Source: Mesorhizobium loti R88b
Lineage (GTDB): Bacteria; Pseudomonadota; Alphaproteobacteria; Rhizobiales; Rhizobiaceae
Assembly: GCF_013170845.1 (NCBI RefSeq)
Contig: NZ_CP033367.1
Location: 6,635,001 to 6,699,000, forward strand
Direction: 5' to 3'
Length of the DNA: 64,000 bases
The notes below the pieces were generated by a model. It was not told the origin of the DNA. It saw nothing but the letters and a program-made list of their open reading frames with translations, and ran no database searches. The position numbers and the translations under genes are program-made. Positions 45,687-54,540 of this stretch are shown here, in pieces. Each line of letters starts with the position of its first letter. Position 1 is the first letter of the stretch.

Positions 45687-46308
45687 GTCGCTTAACTCTA
45701 CTCTTTCCACTCGCAACAAGTTAGCTGGATAACATCACTCTTCGGGCACACCCGGACGACGGTTTGGTGCAGCCACTCACGTCAATCCGGACAGTCCCGT
45801 CTTCTCGTCGCGACTATCCCGGTACCCGGTGTTGGTCACGGCGACCTGCTTCCGAGCCACCTTTCGAATAGGCCGAGCTCGGATCACCAACTCTAAAGCT
45901 CCGCGTGATTGCCTATTCGATAAACCCTCCGTCAAGATTGCAGCGGCTAGGAGCCGCCGCAGCCAAACCGTCACAGCGCCCGCCCAATCGAACCTGAAAT
46001 CATACCGGCCGGCGGACTTGCACGGGGGCCGTCAGTGGAGCAGGCGCGTGAAAGAGCACATGAAATAGGTGTATCGCCAATATTTTCGTATTGCTCTAAT
46101 CGATTATAGTTGTGAAGCGCAATTTCAGCCCGTTTACTTGCCGCTCAAGTCACGCATAAAAGAAGGTAGCACCGATTCGGTAGCTTATCCCCTGTCTTTT
46201 GCGTACTCGCGGCCCGTGGCGCCGAGTGGACGATTGAAGATCGCCGGTCTCACTAGCGGGTGGGCACAAGCGCCTGGGGCCGGTTGGCAAGCCACAGGAG
46301 TAGGACAA
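45687..46308. other. Intergenic stretch upstream of the Ubl operon; no confident gene
   Basis: About 620 bases with only weak open frames. It should contain the promoter of the plus-strand Ubl operon, but no clear -35/-10 pair was picked out. A good ribosome-binding site (CAGGAGTAGGAC) ends just before the Ubl ATG. Confidence 0.35.
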
Positions 46309-46602
46309 ATGTCGAAGGATTCGGGTAAGGGCGATCACGGCGGCGGGCCAGGCAAGATCGAGATCACGGTGGTGGTGAACGGCCAGCCCACGCAGGTCGA
46401 AGCCAATCCCAACCAGCCGCTTCACGTCGTTCGTGCCAAAGCCCTTGAGAACACGCAGAACGTCGCCCAGCCGGCCGAGAATTGGGAATTCAAGGATGAG
46501 GCCGGCAACCTGCTCGACGTGGACAAAAAAGTTGGCGATTTCGGTTTCGCGAACATTGTGACCCTGTTCCTCAGCCTGAAGGCGGGTGTAGCAGGTGCCT
46601 GA
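46309..46602 (+). CDS. Ubiquitin-like protein (single beta-grasp domain, DUF2604-like)
   Basis: A 97-aa protein. After a Gly/Asp-rich start comes a beta-grasp ubiquitin-like fold: KIEITVVVNGQPTQVEANPN, QPLHVVRAKALENT, WEFKDEAGNLLDVDKKVGDF and a final strand VTLFLSLKAGVAGA. Bacterial Ubls of this type are conjugated by the E1/E2-like enzymes encoded beside them. The tail ends AGVAGA and not in the usual GG, so the chemistry or processing may differ. The start is ATG 46309 with a good ribosome-binding site, and the stop overlaps the next gene. Confidence 0.8.
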   Translation: MSKDSGKGDHGGGPGKIEITVVVNGQPTQVEANPNQPLHVVRAKALENTQNVAQPAENWEFKDEAGNLLDVDKKVGDFGFANIVTLFLSLKAGVAGA

Positions 46603-47212
46603 AATCCAGACTGTGGACCCTGCGGTCTCGCGAGCGAAATTCGATCGGCAGATCGGCTGGTTCCAAACGCAAGCGGGCGCTTACCGGGCTCAGGGTTGTT
46701 TCCTGATCGAGGCGAGATTCCCTACTGCCTTCTTCATCTTCGCACCGCCCAAGATAAGGCCACAGATAATCGGTGCAGCTGTCGAGATCGACTTCTCCAA
46801 TTACGACCTCCGACCTCCGTCGGTAGTCTTCGTCGACCCCTTTACCCGCCGGCCGGTTGCCCGCAAGGATTTACTGCTAAGTATGCTCAGACGACCGCAT
46901 CTACCCGGAACCCCACCGGGTATGATTTCGGTCCTCATGCAGCAGAAAGCTCTGTCGCTATCGGACTTCCTCCAGGCCAACAGTGCGGAACATACGCCAT
47001 TCCTGTGCATGGCAGGCGTCCGGGAATACCACGACAATCCAGCCCATTCAGGTGACTCATGGCTTCTCCACCGGGGTTCTGGCGAAGGCTGTTTGGCCTT
47101 TATCCTGGACAAGATCATCAAGTACGGGACCGGCCCCGTGGAGCAGATACAGTATCAGTTCCAAATCTCAGTGGGAGCGATGGTAGTACCCCCATCCGCC
47201 ATCCCGGAATGA
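46595..47212 (+). CDS. E2-like partner of the Ubl conjugation operon (205 aa)
   Basis: A 205-aa protein starting at GTG 46595, overlapping the Ubl gene by 8 bases. The sequence RPPSVVFVDPFTRRPV is reminiscent of the E2/UBC core strand pattern (PP.V.F), followed by FLCMAGVREYHDNPAHSGDS and CLAFILDKIIKYGTGP. Cysteines at about 35, 138 and 166 are candidate active sites or zinc ligands; the true catalytic residue is not known. The position between Ubl and JAB is that of the E2-like gene in bacterial Ubl operons. The fold assignment is an inference. Confidence 0.6.
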   Translation: MPEIQTVDPAVSRAKFDRQIGWFQTQAGAYRAQGCFLIEARFPTAFFIFAPPKIRPQIIGAAVEIDFSNYDLRPPSVVFVDPFTRRPVARKDLLLSMLRRPHLPGTPPGMISVLMQQKALSLSDFLQANSAEHTPFLCMAGVREYHDNPAHSGDSWLLHRGSGEGCLAFILDKIIKYGTGPVEQIQYQFQISVGAMVVPPSAIPE

Positions 47213-47697
47213 GCGTTTTGATGGATGTAACGACCGTGACGCTCCCGCGCCACTGCATCTCGACTGTGCATGCGCATCTGCGCTCGGTTGGTCGCGAAGG
47301 CAATGAGGGGATGGCGCTCTGGGTCGGCGTTCAGCAAGACCAGCATTTTGCCGTAACAGAGACCGTTATCCCGGCGCAGCGTCACATTCGGACGGGCGAT
47401 GGTGTTTGCGTGATGGTTCCGGCCGAGGAACTGCACCGGCTTAATGTCTGGCTCTACAATAGCGGCCTGAAACTCTTGGCCCAGATCCATAGCCATCCGG
47501 GCCGAGCCTACCATTCGACGACCGACGATGCTTATGCGGTTGCTACCACGGTTGGGTGTCTGTCGCTGGTAGTGCCGAATTTCGCCCGCGAGCCTTTCGA
47601 TTTTGCTCGAGTCGCCGCCTATCGGCTCGACGGAAAAGCCAACTGGAATGCGCTCCCTTCCGCGGCACTGTCGCGAATGATCACAATAACGAGTTGA
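47209..47697 (+). CDS. JAB/MPN-family metallopeptidase (Ubl isopeptidase)
   Basis: A 162-aa JAMM-motif protein. The zinc/active-site set is complete: E33 (GNEGMALW), H94 and H96 in IHSHPGRAYHSTTDD, S103 and D106. Proteins of this family remove or mature Ubl tags, like eukaryotic Rpn11/CSN5 or bacterial BilD. The start at ATG 47209 overlaps the preceding stop (ATGA), so it is translationally coupled. The E1 gene follows 3 bases after its stop. Confidence 0.85.
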   Translation: MSVLMDVTTVTLPRHCISTVHAHLRSVGREGNEGMALWVGVQQDQHFAVTETVIPAQRHIRTGDGVCVMVPAEELHRLNVWLYNSGLKLLAQIHSHPGRAYHSTTDDAYAVATTVGCLSLVVPNFAREPFDFARVAAYRLDGKANWNALPSAALSRMITITS

Positions 47698-47700
47698 ACA

Positions 47701-49259
47701 ATGGCACTCGCTAACTTTATCGGCCGCGCCGCCACGGCGGCATCTAGGTCCTAGCCGATTTTCATCTGGAGGACTTTAAAGCAGCTCTTGAAAAGCAGGT
47801 CGTGGCCGTCGCCTTTGACGATCAAGCCGCTTCCTGCGCCGAAGGCCAGGCGACACTAGATCTTGCGGTGAGGTTGCTCGCCAGGCTCTATCCAGTTCTG
47901 GCGATACTCCCGCTGGGCAGCGCGGCAAGCTCTCAAGCCCAAGCGCTGGAGCGCTTGGCAAAGTCGATAAATCCAAAAGTTGGCATCCGGCGTTCCGGCA
48001 AGTCTGCCACCATCTGCGTAGTTGCAGGGGTGACGCGCCCACCACTCCGGTGCCCGACCTTTTTCATGGGATCGGACGGTTGGGCGGCAAAGCTGTCGCG
48101 TACGGACCCGGTGGGCTCCGGCTCGAGTTTGCTGCCCTATGGAGCTGGCGCCGCCAGTTGCTTCGGCGCCGCCAACGTCTTTCGAACCATCTTCGCCGCC
48201 CAGCTGACCGGCGCCGAGTTAGACGAAACCATCGACCTCTCGTTATACAGCTACGACAAGACCAGAGCCGGCGAGGCAGGCCCGATCGACATACCTGTCG
48301 ACCTTGGCGAAACGCACCTCGTTGGGCTCGGTGCGATAGGCCATGGCTCGCTTTGGGCGCTAGCGAGACAACCCGGTCTCACTGGTCGTCTGCATGTAAT
48401 CGATCACGAAGCAATCGAACTCTCAAACCTGCAGCGCTACGCCTTGGCCGGCCAGGCGGAGATTGGCATGTCCAAGGCGGTTCTTGCAGCCACCGCCCTT
48501 AGATCGACGGCCCTTGGGGTCGAGGCGCACCCGCTGACGTGGGCAGAATATGTTGCGCGCCACGGCGACTGGGTCTTCGACCGAGTGGGTGTGGCGCTTG
48601 ACACCGCCGCCGACCGTCTGGCGGTCCAAGGTGCTCTGCCCCGATGGATCGCGAATGCCTGGACGCAGGAGCACGACCTCGGCATCTCGCGGCACGGGTT
48701 CGATGACGGCCAAGCTTGCCTTTGTTGCATGTACCTGCCGTCCGGGAAATCCAAGGACGAGCACCAGCTGATTGCCGAGGAACTCGGAATACCGGAAGCA
48801 CACGAGCAGGTGAAAACGCTCCTGCAGACCAATGCCGGAGTTCCCAACGACTTTGTAGTTCGGGTGGCTACAGCGATGGCTGTGCCGTTTGAACCGCTAG
48901 CCCCGTTTGTTGGCCAGCCCCTGCGTTCCTTTTATCAGCAGGCTATCTGCGGCGGTCTGGTGTTCCAGCTCAGTGATGGAAGTCGCCGCGTTCGAACCGT
49001 GGTTCCGATGGCCTTCCAGTCAGCGCTTGCCGGGATTATGCTTGCCGCCGAGCTCGTCAAACATAGCGCGGGTTTTCCCGTGGGCCCAACGACGAGCACT
49101 CGGGTGAATCTTCTGCGCCCACTTGGCTCCCACTTGCACGATCCGAAGGCCAAGGATTCCAGCGGCCGCTGCATCTGTAGCGATGACGATTTCATTGCCG
49201 CTTACAGGCGCAAATACGGCAAGAGCGTCGTACAGCTAAGCGATGTCTCCGCCGCCTAA
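47701..49259 (+). pseudogene. E1-like ThiF-family Ubl-activating enzyme, 5' end frameshifted
   Basis: From GTG 47802 the frame codes for a 485-aa E1/ThiF protein: Rossmann loop GLGAIG (175-180), adenylate-contacting D201 (HVIDHEAIELSNLQRYAL, with N209 and R212), and cysteines in ACLCCM (C306, C308, C309). The natural start, however, is ATG 47701 (MALANFIGRAATAAS), 3 bases after the JAB stop. That frame meets a stop (TAG) at 47752. Sequence coding for VLADFHLEDFKAALEKQVVA continues in the other frame. A single missing base near 47744 (TCT[C]AGGTC) would restore one continuous protein. The E1 is therefore either dead, made from an internal start, or affected by a sequencing error. Confidence 0.78.
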
Positions 49260-49308
49260 GCAGACGCGCGAATGTCTCCGTTGCCGCCGAGCGGCGATGT
49301 GCGCGCCA

Positions 49309-51279
49309 CTACGAAACGCTATGTCCGCTCCTCTGCCGTCCGAGGGTCCATGAGATAGCCTCCCCACGCGCCACACCGGAAACCTCCTTTCCGATGTACC
49401 GATCAAGCACCGGCCTCCATGGCACGAGCGTGAACTCGCGCGACTTCTCGATCACGGCATATTTGCCGCTGGCAAGCTCGACCGATCGGCGCAGCGTGCC
49501 TTCTATTCGTTCTCCAGGCTGCGCTTCGGCATACGAGAGACCGAGCTGATCCGACAGCTGGCCGGCGACACGGTTCAGCTCGCGCTGGCGCAGGATCGAA
49601 ATCATGTTGGCACGATAGACGACCCGGTCCTGTTCTTCGTGCGCGAGGCCTTGCGCGATCAGCCACTGCCGCCGACGGGCATGCGCCTCCCGCACCTCAT
49701 GCCCGAAGCCTGAGTTGCGCAACGGCTCCGGTCTCTCGGCAACCAGGTTCCGGTCGAGCCAGGTGGCGCCTTCGAAGCTGACTTGGCGTTCCAGCGGCAT
49801 TGATGAGAGCTTCTCGACTATCACAGGCTCGACCCTGGCCCGCAGGCGCTCGTATTCCGCGACACGATCGAGATGATCCGGCGCGATGATCCAAGTGCCA
49901 TTCGGCTCGCGCTCCACGCCGCCGGTGGAGCGCCGGATCGCCTCCAGCCGGCGGATATGCGTCTCGGCAAAGCTTTCGGTGGCGAACGCATCATGCTTGA
50001 GGTGCATATCGACGCTGTAACGGCCGCCGTGTGCGGTAGCGATGTCGGCGATTGTACGGTCGACTTGCCTGGGCTTGGTATCCCTCGACGTGACACGCAC
50101 GATGCAGCCGTCGGGCGTCGGTTCTGTCAACTCGCCTTTGCCGATGTCTATCCAATGGCTTTTGCCGTCAACGCCGTCGACGATGAGGTAATGCCGATCG
50201 TTGATTTCGTCGGCGAGCCCGCGCGCGGCGAGGCGGCCGACGACCGGTGGGGAGGGCTCTTCACGTCGATCGTGGACAAGGTAATCGGCGGCACTGCGAG
50301 CGAGCCCCTTGCCAGTCAGCTCGCGGTGCATGGTCTTGATGATGTCGCCGCGTTCGCCGGTGCGGCGCAGCGTGGCTTCCAGCTCATCATCCAGGCGCCA
50401 GCGGACCGGGTCGACCTCCTCGGCTAAGCCCATCCGCTCGAGCTTGCGCAGACGGCCTTGATGCAGCGTCTGGCGAAAGGCGTCGCGGCCGTCCGTAGAA
50501 ACAAGTCGGTCCTCATCGCGCATGCGCAGCAGCTGCCGGTCGATGCTGGTGAAGCGTTCCTGCTCCATTTCCTGGCGCAAGCGCTGTTCAATCTCGCGGT
50601 CGGTGCGGGGACCGAGGTCGAGGCTCACCAGTTCGGCCGCCCGCTCGCGAATGCCGCTCGAAATATACTCCCGCGCGATGACGAGGTTTTCGCCGCGATC
50701 ATCCTTGCCGCGGACAATGATATGGGTGTGCGGATGGCCGGTGTTGAAATGGTCGACGGCAACCCAGTCGAGCTTCGTACCGAGGTCCTCTTGCATCTGC
50801 GCCATGAGACGGCGGGCGAGCGGCTTGAGGTCGTCATAGTCGATACCATCCTCGGGAGCGACGATGAAGCGGAATTGATGCCGGTCGCTATCCGCGCGAT
50901 CGACGAAGGCCTTACTGTCGATGCGATCACTGCCGGGGCCATAGAGTTTGCCGGGTTCGCCTTCCCTGGTGACGCCATCGCGCTGGATGTAGCGCAGATG
51001 CGCACGCGCTCGGTCCGAACCCTTGCCGGCCAGCTTCACAATCCGCGCCTTGACCATCACCCGCCGCTGCCGGAAGGCGGCATACCGGTCGCGTGACTTG
51101 AGCAGCGCGGCCGCCGCCCCGCCCCGGCCTGTCCGGCTCCCCGTGAAGCGACCGCCGCGCTGGAGGCGGCCGCCGGCTCGGTTGATCGCTGCCTTGACCT
51201 GGCCGGCATAGCGCTTGCCTGCTTTCGAGCCGCGCGAGCCGATCTTGCCGAGCTTCGGCCTGAACTCATCGTCCTGCAT
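49309..51279 (-). CDS. rlxS: Conjugative relaxase (DUF3363/VirD2-like, RlxS type)
   Basis: A 656-aa relaxase. The basic N terminus leads to the nickase domain: ARAHLRYIQRDGVTREG, then VAVDHFNTGHPHTHIIVRG with the metal-binding histidines H177, H182, H184, H186. The C-terminal two thirds are the DUF3363 region. It nicks DNA at the ICE oriT and leads the strand into the recipient through a type IV secretion channel. Gene order with a lytic transglycosylase, TraF and a small HTH gene on the same strand is that of the rlxS locus of Mesorhizobium ICESym elements; oriT is expected nearby but was not identified. Confidence 0.87.
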   Translation of the reverse strand: MQDDEFRPKLGKIGSRGSKAGKRYAGQVKAAINRAGGRLQRGGRFTGSRTGRGGAAAALLKSRDRYAAFRQRRVMVKARIVKLAGKGSDRARAHLRYIQRDGVTREGEPGKLYGPGSDRIDSKAFVDRADSDRHQFRFIVAPEDGIDYDDLKPLARRLMAQMQEDLGTKLDWVAVDHFNTGHPHTHIIVRGKDDRGENLVIAREYISSGIRERAAELVSLDLGPRTDREIEQRLRQEMEQERFTSIDRQLLRMRDEDRLVSTDGRDAFRQTLHQGRLRKLERMGLAEEVDPVRWRLDDELEATLRRTGERGDIIKTMHRELTGKGLARSAADYLVHDRREEPSPPVVGRLAARGLADEINDRHYLIVDGVDGKSHWIDIGKGELTEPTPDGCIVRVTSRDTKPRQVDRTIADIATAHGGRYSVDMHLKHDAFATESFAETHIRRLEAIRRSTGGVEREPNGTWIIAPDHLDRVAEYERLRARVEPVIVEKLSSMPLERQVSFEGATWLDRNLVAERPEPLRNSGFGHEVREAHARRRQWLIAQGLAHEEQDRVVYRANMISILRQRELNRVAGQLSDQLGLSYAEAQPGERIEGTLRRSVELASGKYAVIEKSREFTLVPWRPVLDRYIGKEVSGVARGEAISWTLGRQRSGHSVS

Positions 51280-51469
51280 ACCAGCCTCCGGGCAAATTCA
51301 AGCGAAACCTGAGTCTCGCTGGCCCACCCTCCTGGCGCCGCCGGCAGCCTCCGGCAAAAACGATGTGCAGACAAAGGCTTCGCCGCCTCATGGAGGCGGT
51401 GCCTTTATCTTGCCTTACGCGCCCCTCGCCTTAAGCGTCCCTGGCCCCTCCCGGATGCCCTCAACATCG

Positions 51470-52153
51470 CTAGCCATTGTGCTTCTTTGGCCGCGCGAGA
51501 TCCCTGCCGAGCGGCACGAAAAGGCCGCCATTCGTTTCACCGGCGCGAACACCGTCGCGAAGGAAGAACAAAGAGCGTCCGGAGGGAGCGTTCCGCCCCT
51601 TTGAAGTTGTGGATTGGCCTTTGAATTCGTTCATGTCGGCCGCCGAAATCCCCGTCGCCTCAAGCTGTTTCAGATAGGCAACGGTCTCTTTCGGCAGCGG
51701 CCTTCGAAGCTTCAAATGGCCTTCATAGCGCTCGGGTCCAGCGTTGTAGGCGGCAAACAGGCCGGGGAATCCGAAACGCTTATACATGGCGCTGAGATAG
51801 GCGGTTCCGGCCAAGATGTTGTCGCGCGGATCGTGCGGGTCGGCTCCCAGACCGTGCTCGACGCGCATCTCCTGATAGGTGCCGGGCATCACCTGCATAA
51901 GACCCATGGCGCCGGCGCGGGAGGTGATGGGACGGCCATCGAGGACGGTCTTGCCGCGGCTTTCGGCATCGATGACGGCGCAAATCCAGGCCTGGGGAAT
52001 GTGGAAGCGTGCGCTTGCTTCCGATACGAAGTGCTGCCATCGTTGCAGCTGCGGACTTTGGGAGATGACGGCTGGCTCAGCGCCGGTCGAGGCGGAACAG
52101 GCGCATGGCGCGACGGCGATCATGCCGAGCATCAGGAGGGTCACTCGGTCCAT
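51470..52153 (-). CDS. Lytic transglycosylase (conjugation-associated)
   Basis: A 227-aa SLT-family enzyme. Its N terminus has a hydrophobic signal and a lipobox-like CAC/CSA stretch, then the lysozyme-like core: ICAVIDAESRGKTVL (catalytic E64), SRAGAMGLMQVMPGTYQEM, and FAAYNAGPERYEGHL. It opens peptidoglycan locally so that the mating channel can be assembled. The start overlaps the TraF stop region by 13 bases, so it belongs to the same operon as traF and the relaxase gene that follows 190 bases later. Confidence 0.87.
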   Translation of the reverse strand: MDRVTLLMLGMIAVAPCACSASTGAEPAVISQSPQLQRWQHFVSEASARFHIPQAWICAVIDAESRGKTVLDGRPITSRAGAMGLMQVMPGTYQEMRVEHGLGADPHDPRDNILAGTAYLSAMYKRFGFPGLFAAYNAGPERYEGHLKLRRPLPKETVAYLKQLEATGISAADMNEFKGQSTTSKGRNAPSGRSLFFLRDGVRAGETNGGLFVPLGRDLARPKKHNG

Positions 52154-52689
52154 AGCGGCACCAGCCTCCCGATGATGTTTTCGGCCGGCACCGGCCCGAA
52201 ATAGCGACTGTCGAAGGAGTGATTTTTTTCGTTGCCGAGCAGGAAAACCTCGTCATGGGCGAGCGCTCGGCAGCCGTTCCACCAGGGCAGCGGACGGCCT
52301 TGCGTGTCGATTTTGAGCCGACGGGCGACGATCTCGCCGCCTATGATGATGGCATTACTAAAGGCGCAGACATGCTCGTCCGGCAGCGCGGCGAGACGCT
52401 TCACCAGCGGTGTATTGCGAGGCAGATAACCGCGTTGGTCGGCGAGATAGGCAACGAAGCCAGGCGGGCGGGCGAGCACAAGATCGCCGCGCGCAGGCGT
52501 GCCAGACCCAACGCGATAGAGACCGACCGGCGCGCTAGCCGAGGCGTTCCAGACCAGCAAGGGAGACGGCTTTGGGAGCGCCGTGAAGCCTGTCAGGCTC
52601 AGGCCAATCGCGGCGATGGCGATTGCCTTGCGCGCCCGAACGCGCCGCAAACGGCTGCCGATCAGATGGATGGAAGGCCGCTGGCTCAT
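52141..52689 (-). CDS. traF: TraF-type signal peptidase (S26C)
   Basis: A 182-aa protein with a short N-terminal membrane segment (IAIAAIGLSLTGFTALP) and the TraF/S26 active site: catalytic S52 in NASASAPVGLYRV and general-base K97 in TPLVKRLAALPDE, with GNEKNHSFDSRYFGPV near the end. Members mature or cyclise the conjugative pilin. The ATG overlaps the stop of the small HTH gene (ATGA). The N-terminal segment places it in the inner membrane with the active site outside. Confidence 0.87.
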   Translation of the reverse strand: MSQRPSIHLIGSRLRRVRARKAIAIAAIGLSLTGFTALPKPSPLLVWNASASAPVGLYRVGSGTPARGDLVLARPPGFVAYLADQRGYLPRNTPLVKRLAALPDEHVCAFSNAIIIGGEIVARRLKIDTQGRPLPWWNGCRALAHDEVFLLGNEKNHSFDSRYFGPVPAENIIGRLVPLWTE

Positions 52690-52955
52690 GAGCGGGCTCC
52701 CTCGTCGGCTGAGCCGGACCCGCCCTTGTCATCGTCGGAGCCGGGTTCTGGCGGGCGGCCTTTCGACCAGTCGTCGAGTTCGTCGATGTGGTAGCGGACA
52801 TAGCGGCCATGCTTGCGGTATTTCGGGCCGCCGCCGGTCAGCCGCATCTTTTCCAGGGTGCGCTGGGACAGGCCGATATAGAAGGCAGCCTGCGCGGTGT
52901 TCAGAAACGGACTGCCCTTCTTGGCGCGGGCCGCGCGGTCGTTTTCGTCGTCCAT
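52686..52955 (-). CDS. rdfS: AlpA/RdfS-like excisionase-type winged-HTH protein
   Basis: An 89-aa protein with a MerR/AlpA-like winged helix: LNTAQAAFYIGLSQRTLEKM, then GPKYRKHGRYVRYHIDELDD. Start at ATG 52955 with GAGGACC just upstream; a further in-frame ATG (52985) gives a 99-aa version. In ICEMlSym-type elements the same position, directly before traF, is occupied by rdfS, the recombination directionality factor that drives excision by the integrase. I infer the same role here from position and fold. No integrase gene is in the window. Confidence 0.7.
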   Translation of the reverse strand: MDDENDRAARAKKGSPFLNTAQAAFYIGLSQRTLEKMRLTGGGPKYRKHGRYVRYHIDELDDWSKGRPPEPGSDDDKGGSGSADEGARS

Positions 52956-53109
52956 GATGGTCCTCGTTTCGCTTCGGACAAGCAACCGCGAGGATCGGCG
53001 AACGAGGTCGTCGTGGGGACGGGCGAAGAGTCGGGTGGGAGTTTTCGCCGCCCCTTCGGGCGAGCGTCGGCGGGAACCCCCGCGCCGAGTTGCGGCGCGA
53101 GGGCTTGAG

Positions 53110-53129
53110 CCGGCCGGTCAGTCGGCCGG
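53110..53129 (-). terminator. Hairpin at the DUF736 stop codon
   Basis: CCGGCCG (53110-53116) and CGGCCGG (53123-53129) form a perfect 7-base GC stem with a 6-base loop overlapping the DUF736 stop codon. There is no U-run downstream on the minus strand, so it may attenuate rather than terminate transcription into the rdfS-like gene. Confidence 0.4.
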
Positions 53130-53441
53130 GTTCCAGATGACGGCGTAGGTGTCTTGATCGTCTTGGCCGGCGGCGCGGCCGAGATTGGCGTAGAGCTTGC
53201 GCGGACCGAACTCCGGTGCGGCGATGGACAAGCTCACATAGTCGTTGCCGGAAGTCTCCCCGGTTCGGACCCAGCCGGCGCCGACCTCCACGCCCTGCGT
53301 CAGCACCCGGAAGTCGGGATGGTTGTCGGCGGACTTGCTCCGATTGGGCACGATGTCGATGTCGGCGCGGACGCTGAGTGTCCTGAGCTGGCCTTTGTAG
53401 CTGCCGTTTTCCTGCTTGTTGACGTAACCGATCGCGGTCAT
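53118..53441 (-). CDS. DUF736 family protein
   Basis: A 107-aa protein of the DUF736 family: MTAIGYVNKQENGSYKGQLR, then NHPDFRVLTQGVEVGAGW and YVSLSIAAPEFGPRKLYANL. It is a small beta-rich protein of unknown function almost always found in alphaproteobacterial conjugative and integrative elements next to the relaxase/TraF genes. It has a clear AGGAGA ribosome-binding site. It lies 162 bases upstream of the HTH gene on the same strand. Confidence 0.85.
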   Translation of the reverse strand: MTAIGYVNKQENGSYKGQLRTLSVRADIDIVPNRSKSADNHPDFRVLTQGVEVGAGWVRTGETSGNDYVSLSIAAPEFGPRKLYANLGRAAGQDDQDTYAVIWNPAD

Positions 53442-53972
53442 TTTCCTGTCTCCTTTTGCTGTCGCCGGGGACCATTCCCCTGCGATGGCGGACCGTGATG
53501 GGCGCGTCCGGACCACCCGAACCCGGCAGGGCCGCAGCGGCAGCGAAGGACCCGAGCGGGCAGCTTTTTTGAAGCGAAGCGGGCGCGAGGAAGCCGCGTC
53601 ATGCGGCGGGGAAAAAAGCTGGTGGCGAGGGTTTCGGGCGGGCTGGAACCGCCCATAGGTCAATGAGCCAGCCGCAGGGGAATAGTCCTCAAGACGTGTG
53701 GGGACAGGTCGCGTGATCGGGTGAGCACAACAAGCGATCGGAACGCGTGCGGCGGGTTCCGCGCGCTCAACACCGTGCCGGATCGATAAATGTGCCCGTG
53801 CACCGGAGCCCCAGCAGGCATCTCGGCGTGGTAATCGAGCACTGACAAAGGCGAGCTTTGGCGGCCGGATGTTGTTGCCGGAAGCGGGGTCCAAGGGGCG
53901 GAACGTGCAGCCAACGCGCCCCGGAGAGGCGCCAACCCGCGGCTATCGACGAGCCGCCTCGGCATGGCGGAC
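53442..53972. other. Upstream region of the DUF736 gene; no recognisable gene
   Basis: About 530 GC-rich bases. All open frames here look like artefacts of high GC. It should contain the promoter for the DUF736 / rdfS-like transcription unit, but no convincing promoter or activator site was read. Confidence 0.3.
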
Positions 53973-54227
53973 TCATTCGAGGGTAACAGCGACCGGGCCT
54001 TGGCCCATTGATCGGCGGTCGGAAGCCGCCGCGTTTCGTGTGTTTTCGGTTGGGAACTTGGTCGAATCCGCGCCAGCAGGTTCCATTGGAGCGAAACCGA
54101 TCGTCTCGGCGTGATCGAGGAATTCGACCACATTGATACCGATGGCCTTCGCGAGGTCCGCCTGGCTGAGACCAGACGCTTTTCTTTTATCGACGCGGAC
54201 ATACCCGGGTGATCGGCCAGCCGCCAT
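53973..54227 (-). CDS. Putative small HTH (XRE-like) protein or fragment
   Basis: An 84-codon frame with a short HTH-like stretch, KASGLSQADLAKAIGINVVE, as in XRE regulators, followed by a Ser/Thr/Asn-rich tail without structure. It may be the broken end of an ICE regulator. There is no visible ribosome-binding site, and the first residues (MAAGRSPGYVRVDKR) may not be the true start. Confidence 0.3.
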   Translation of the reverse strand: MAAGRSPGYVRVDKRKASGLSQADLAKAIGINVVEFLDHAETIGFAPMEPAGADSTKFPTENTRNAAASDRRSMGQGPVAVTLE

Positions 54228-54540
54228 CCGCCAAGGTTAGGTCGTTCCTAGCGGCGCGGCGGGCACGGCTGAGCCCGCGTCCGAAGTCGACGAGGAAAGG
54301 GTATTGCTCCCCCGATTTCCGAAGAAGGCCACTGGTCGCAATTGCCCCTGTGGGCCGTGGCGATCTTTTGGTCGCGCTTGCGACATTCTTGTCAGCCTTC
54401 GCGACACAACAATGTTTTCGGATAGGCGCGCACGAGGGAGCAAATCAAGGAATCTCAATCATGCAAACGCCGTGACGCCCAGCCGGACTCGATCCTCACG
54501 GCGTGGAGACCGGCGCGCCGTGCTGAAGAGCTCGAAGGTG
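54228..54540. other. Intergenic stretch, decayed DNA
   Basis: About 310 bases without any recognisable coding frame on either strand. It belongs to the decayed segment between the ICE transfer cluster and the rpoN fragment. Confidence 0.25.

Noticed and set aside
45777..45974. 65-codon minus-strand frame in the gap before the Ubl operon
   Set aside because: No ribosome-binding site and no similarity recognised; composition looks random.
52729..53475. 248-codon minus-strand frame across the DUF736 and rdfS-like genes
   Set aside because: Arg-rich, no family features, overlaps two better-supported genes in another frame.
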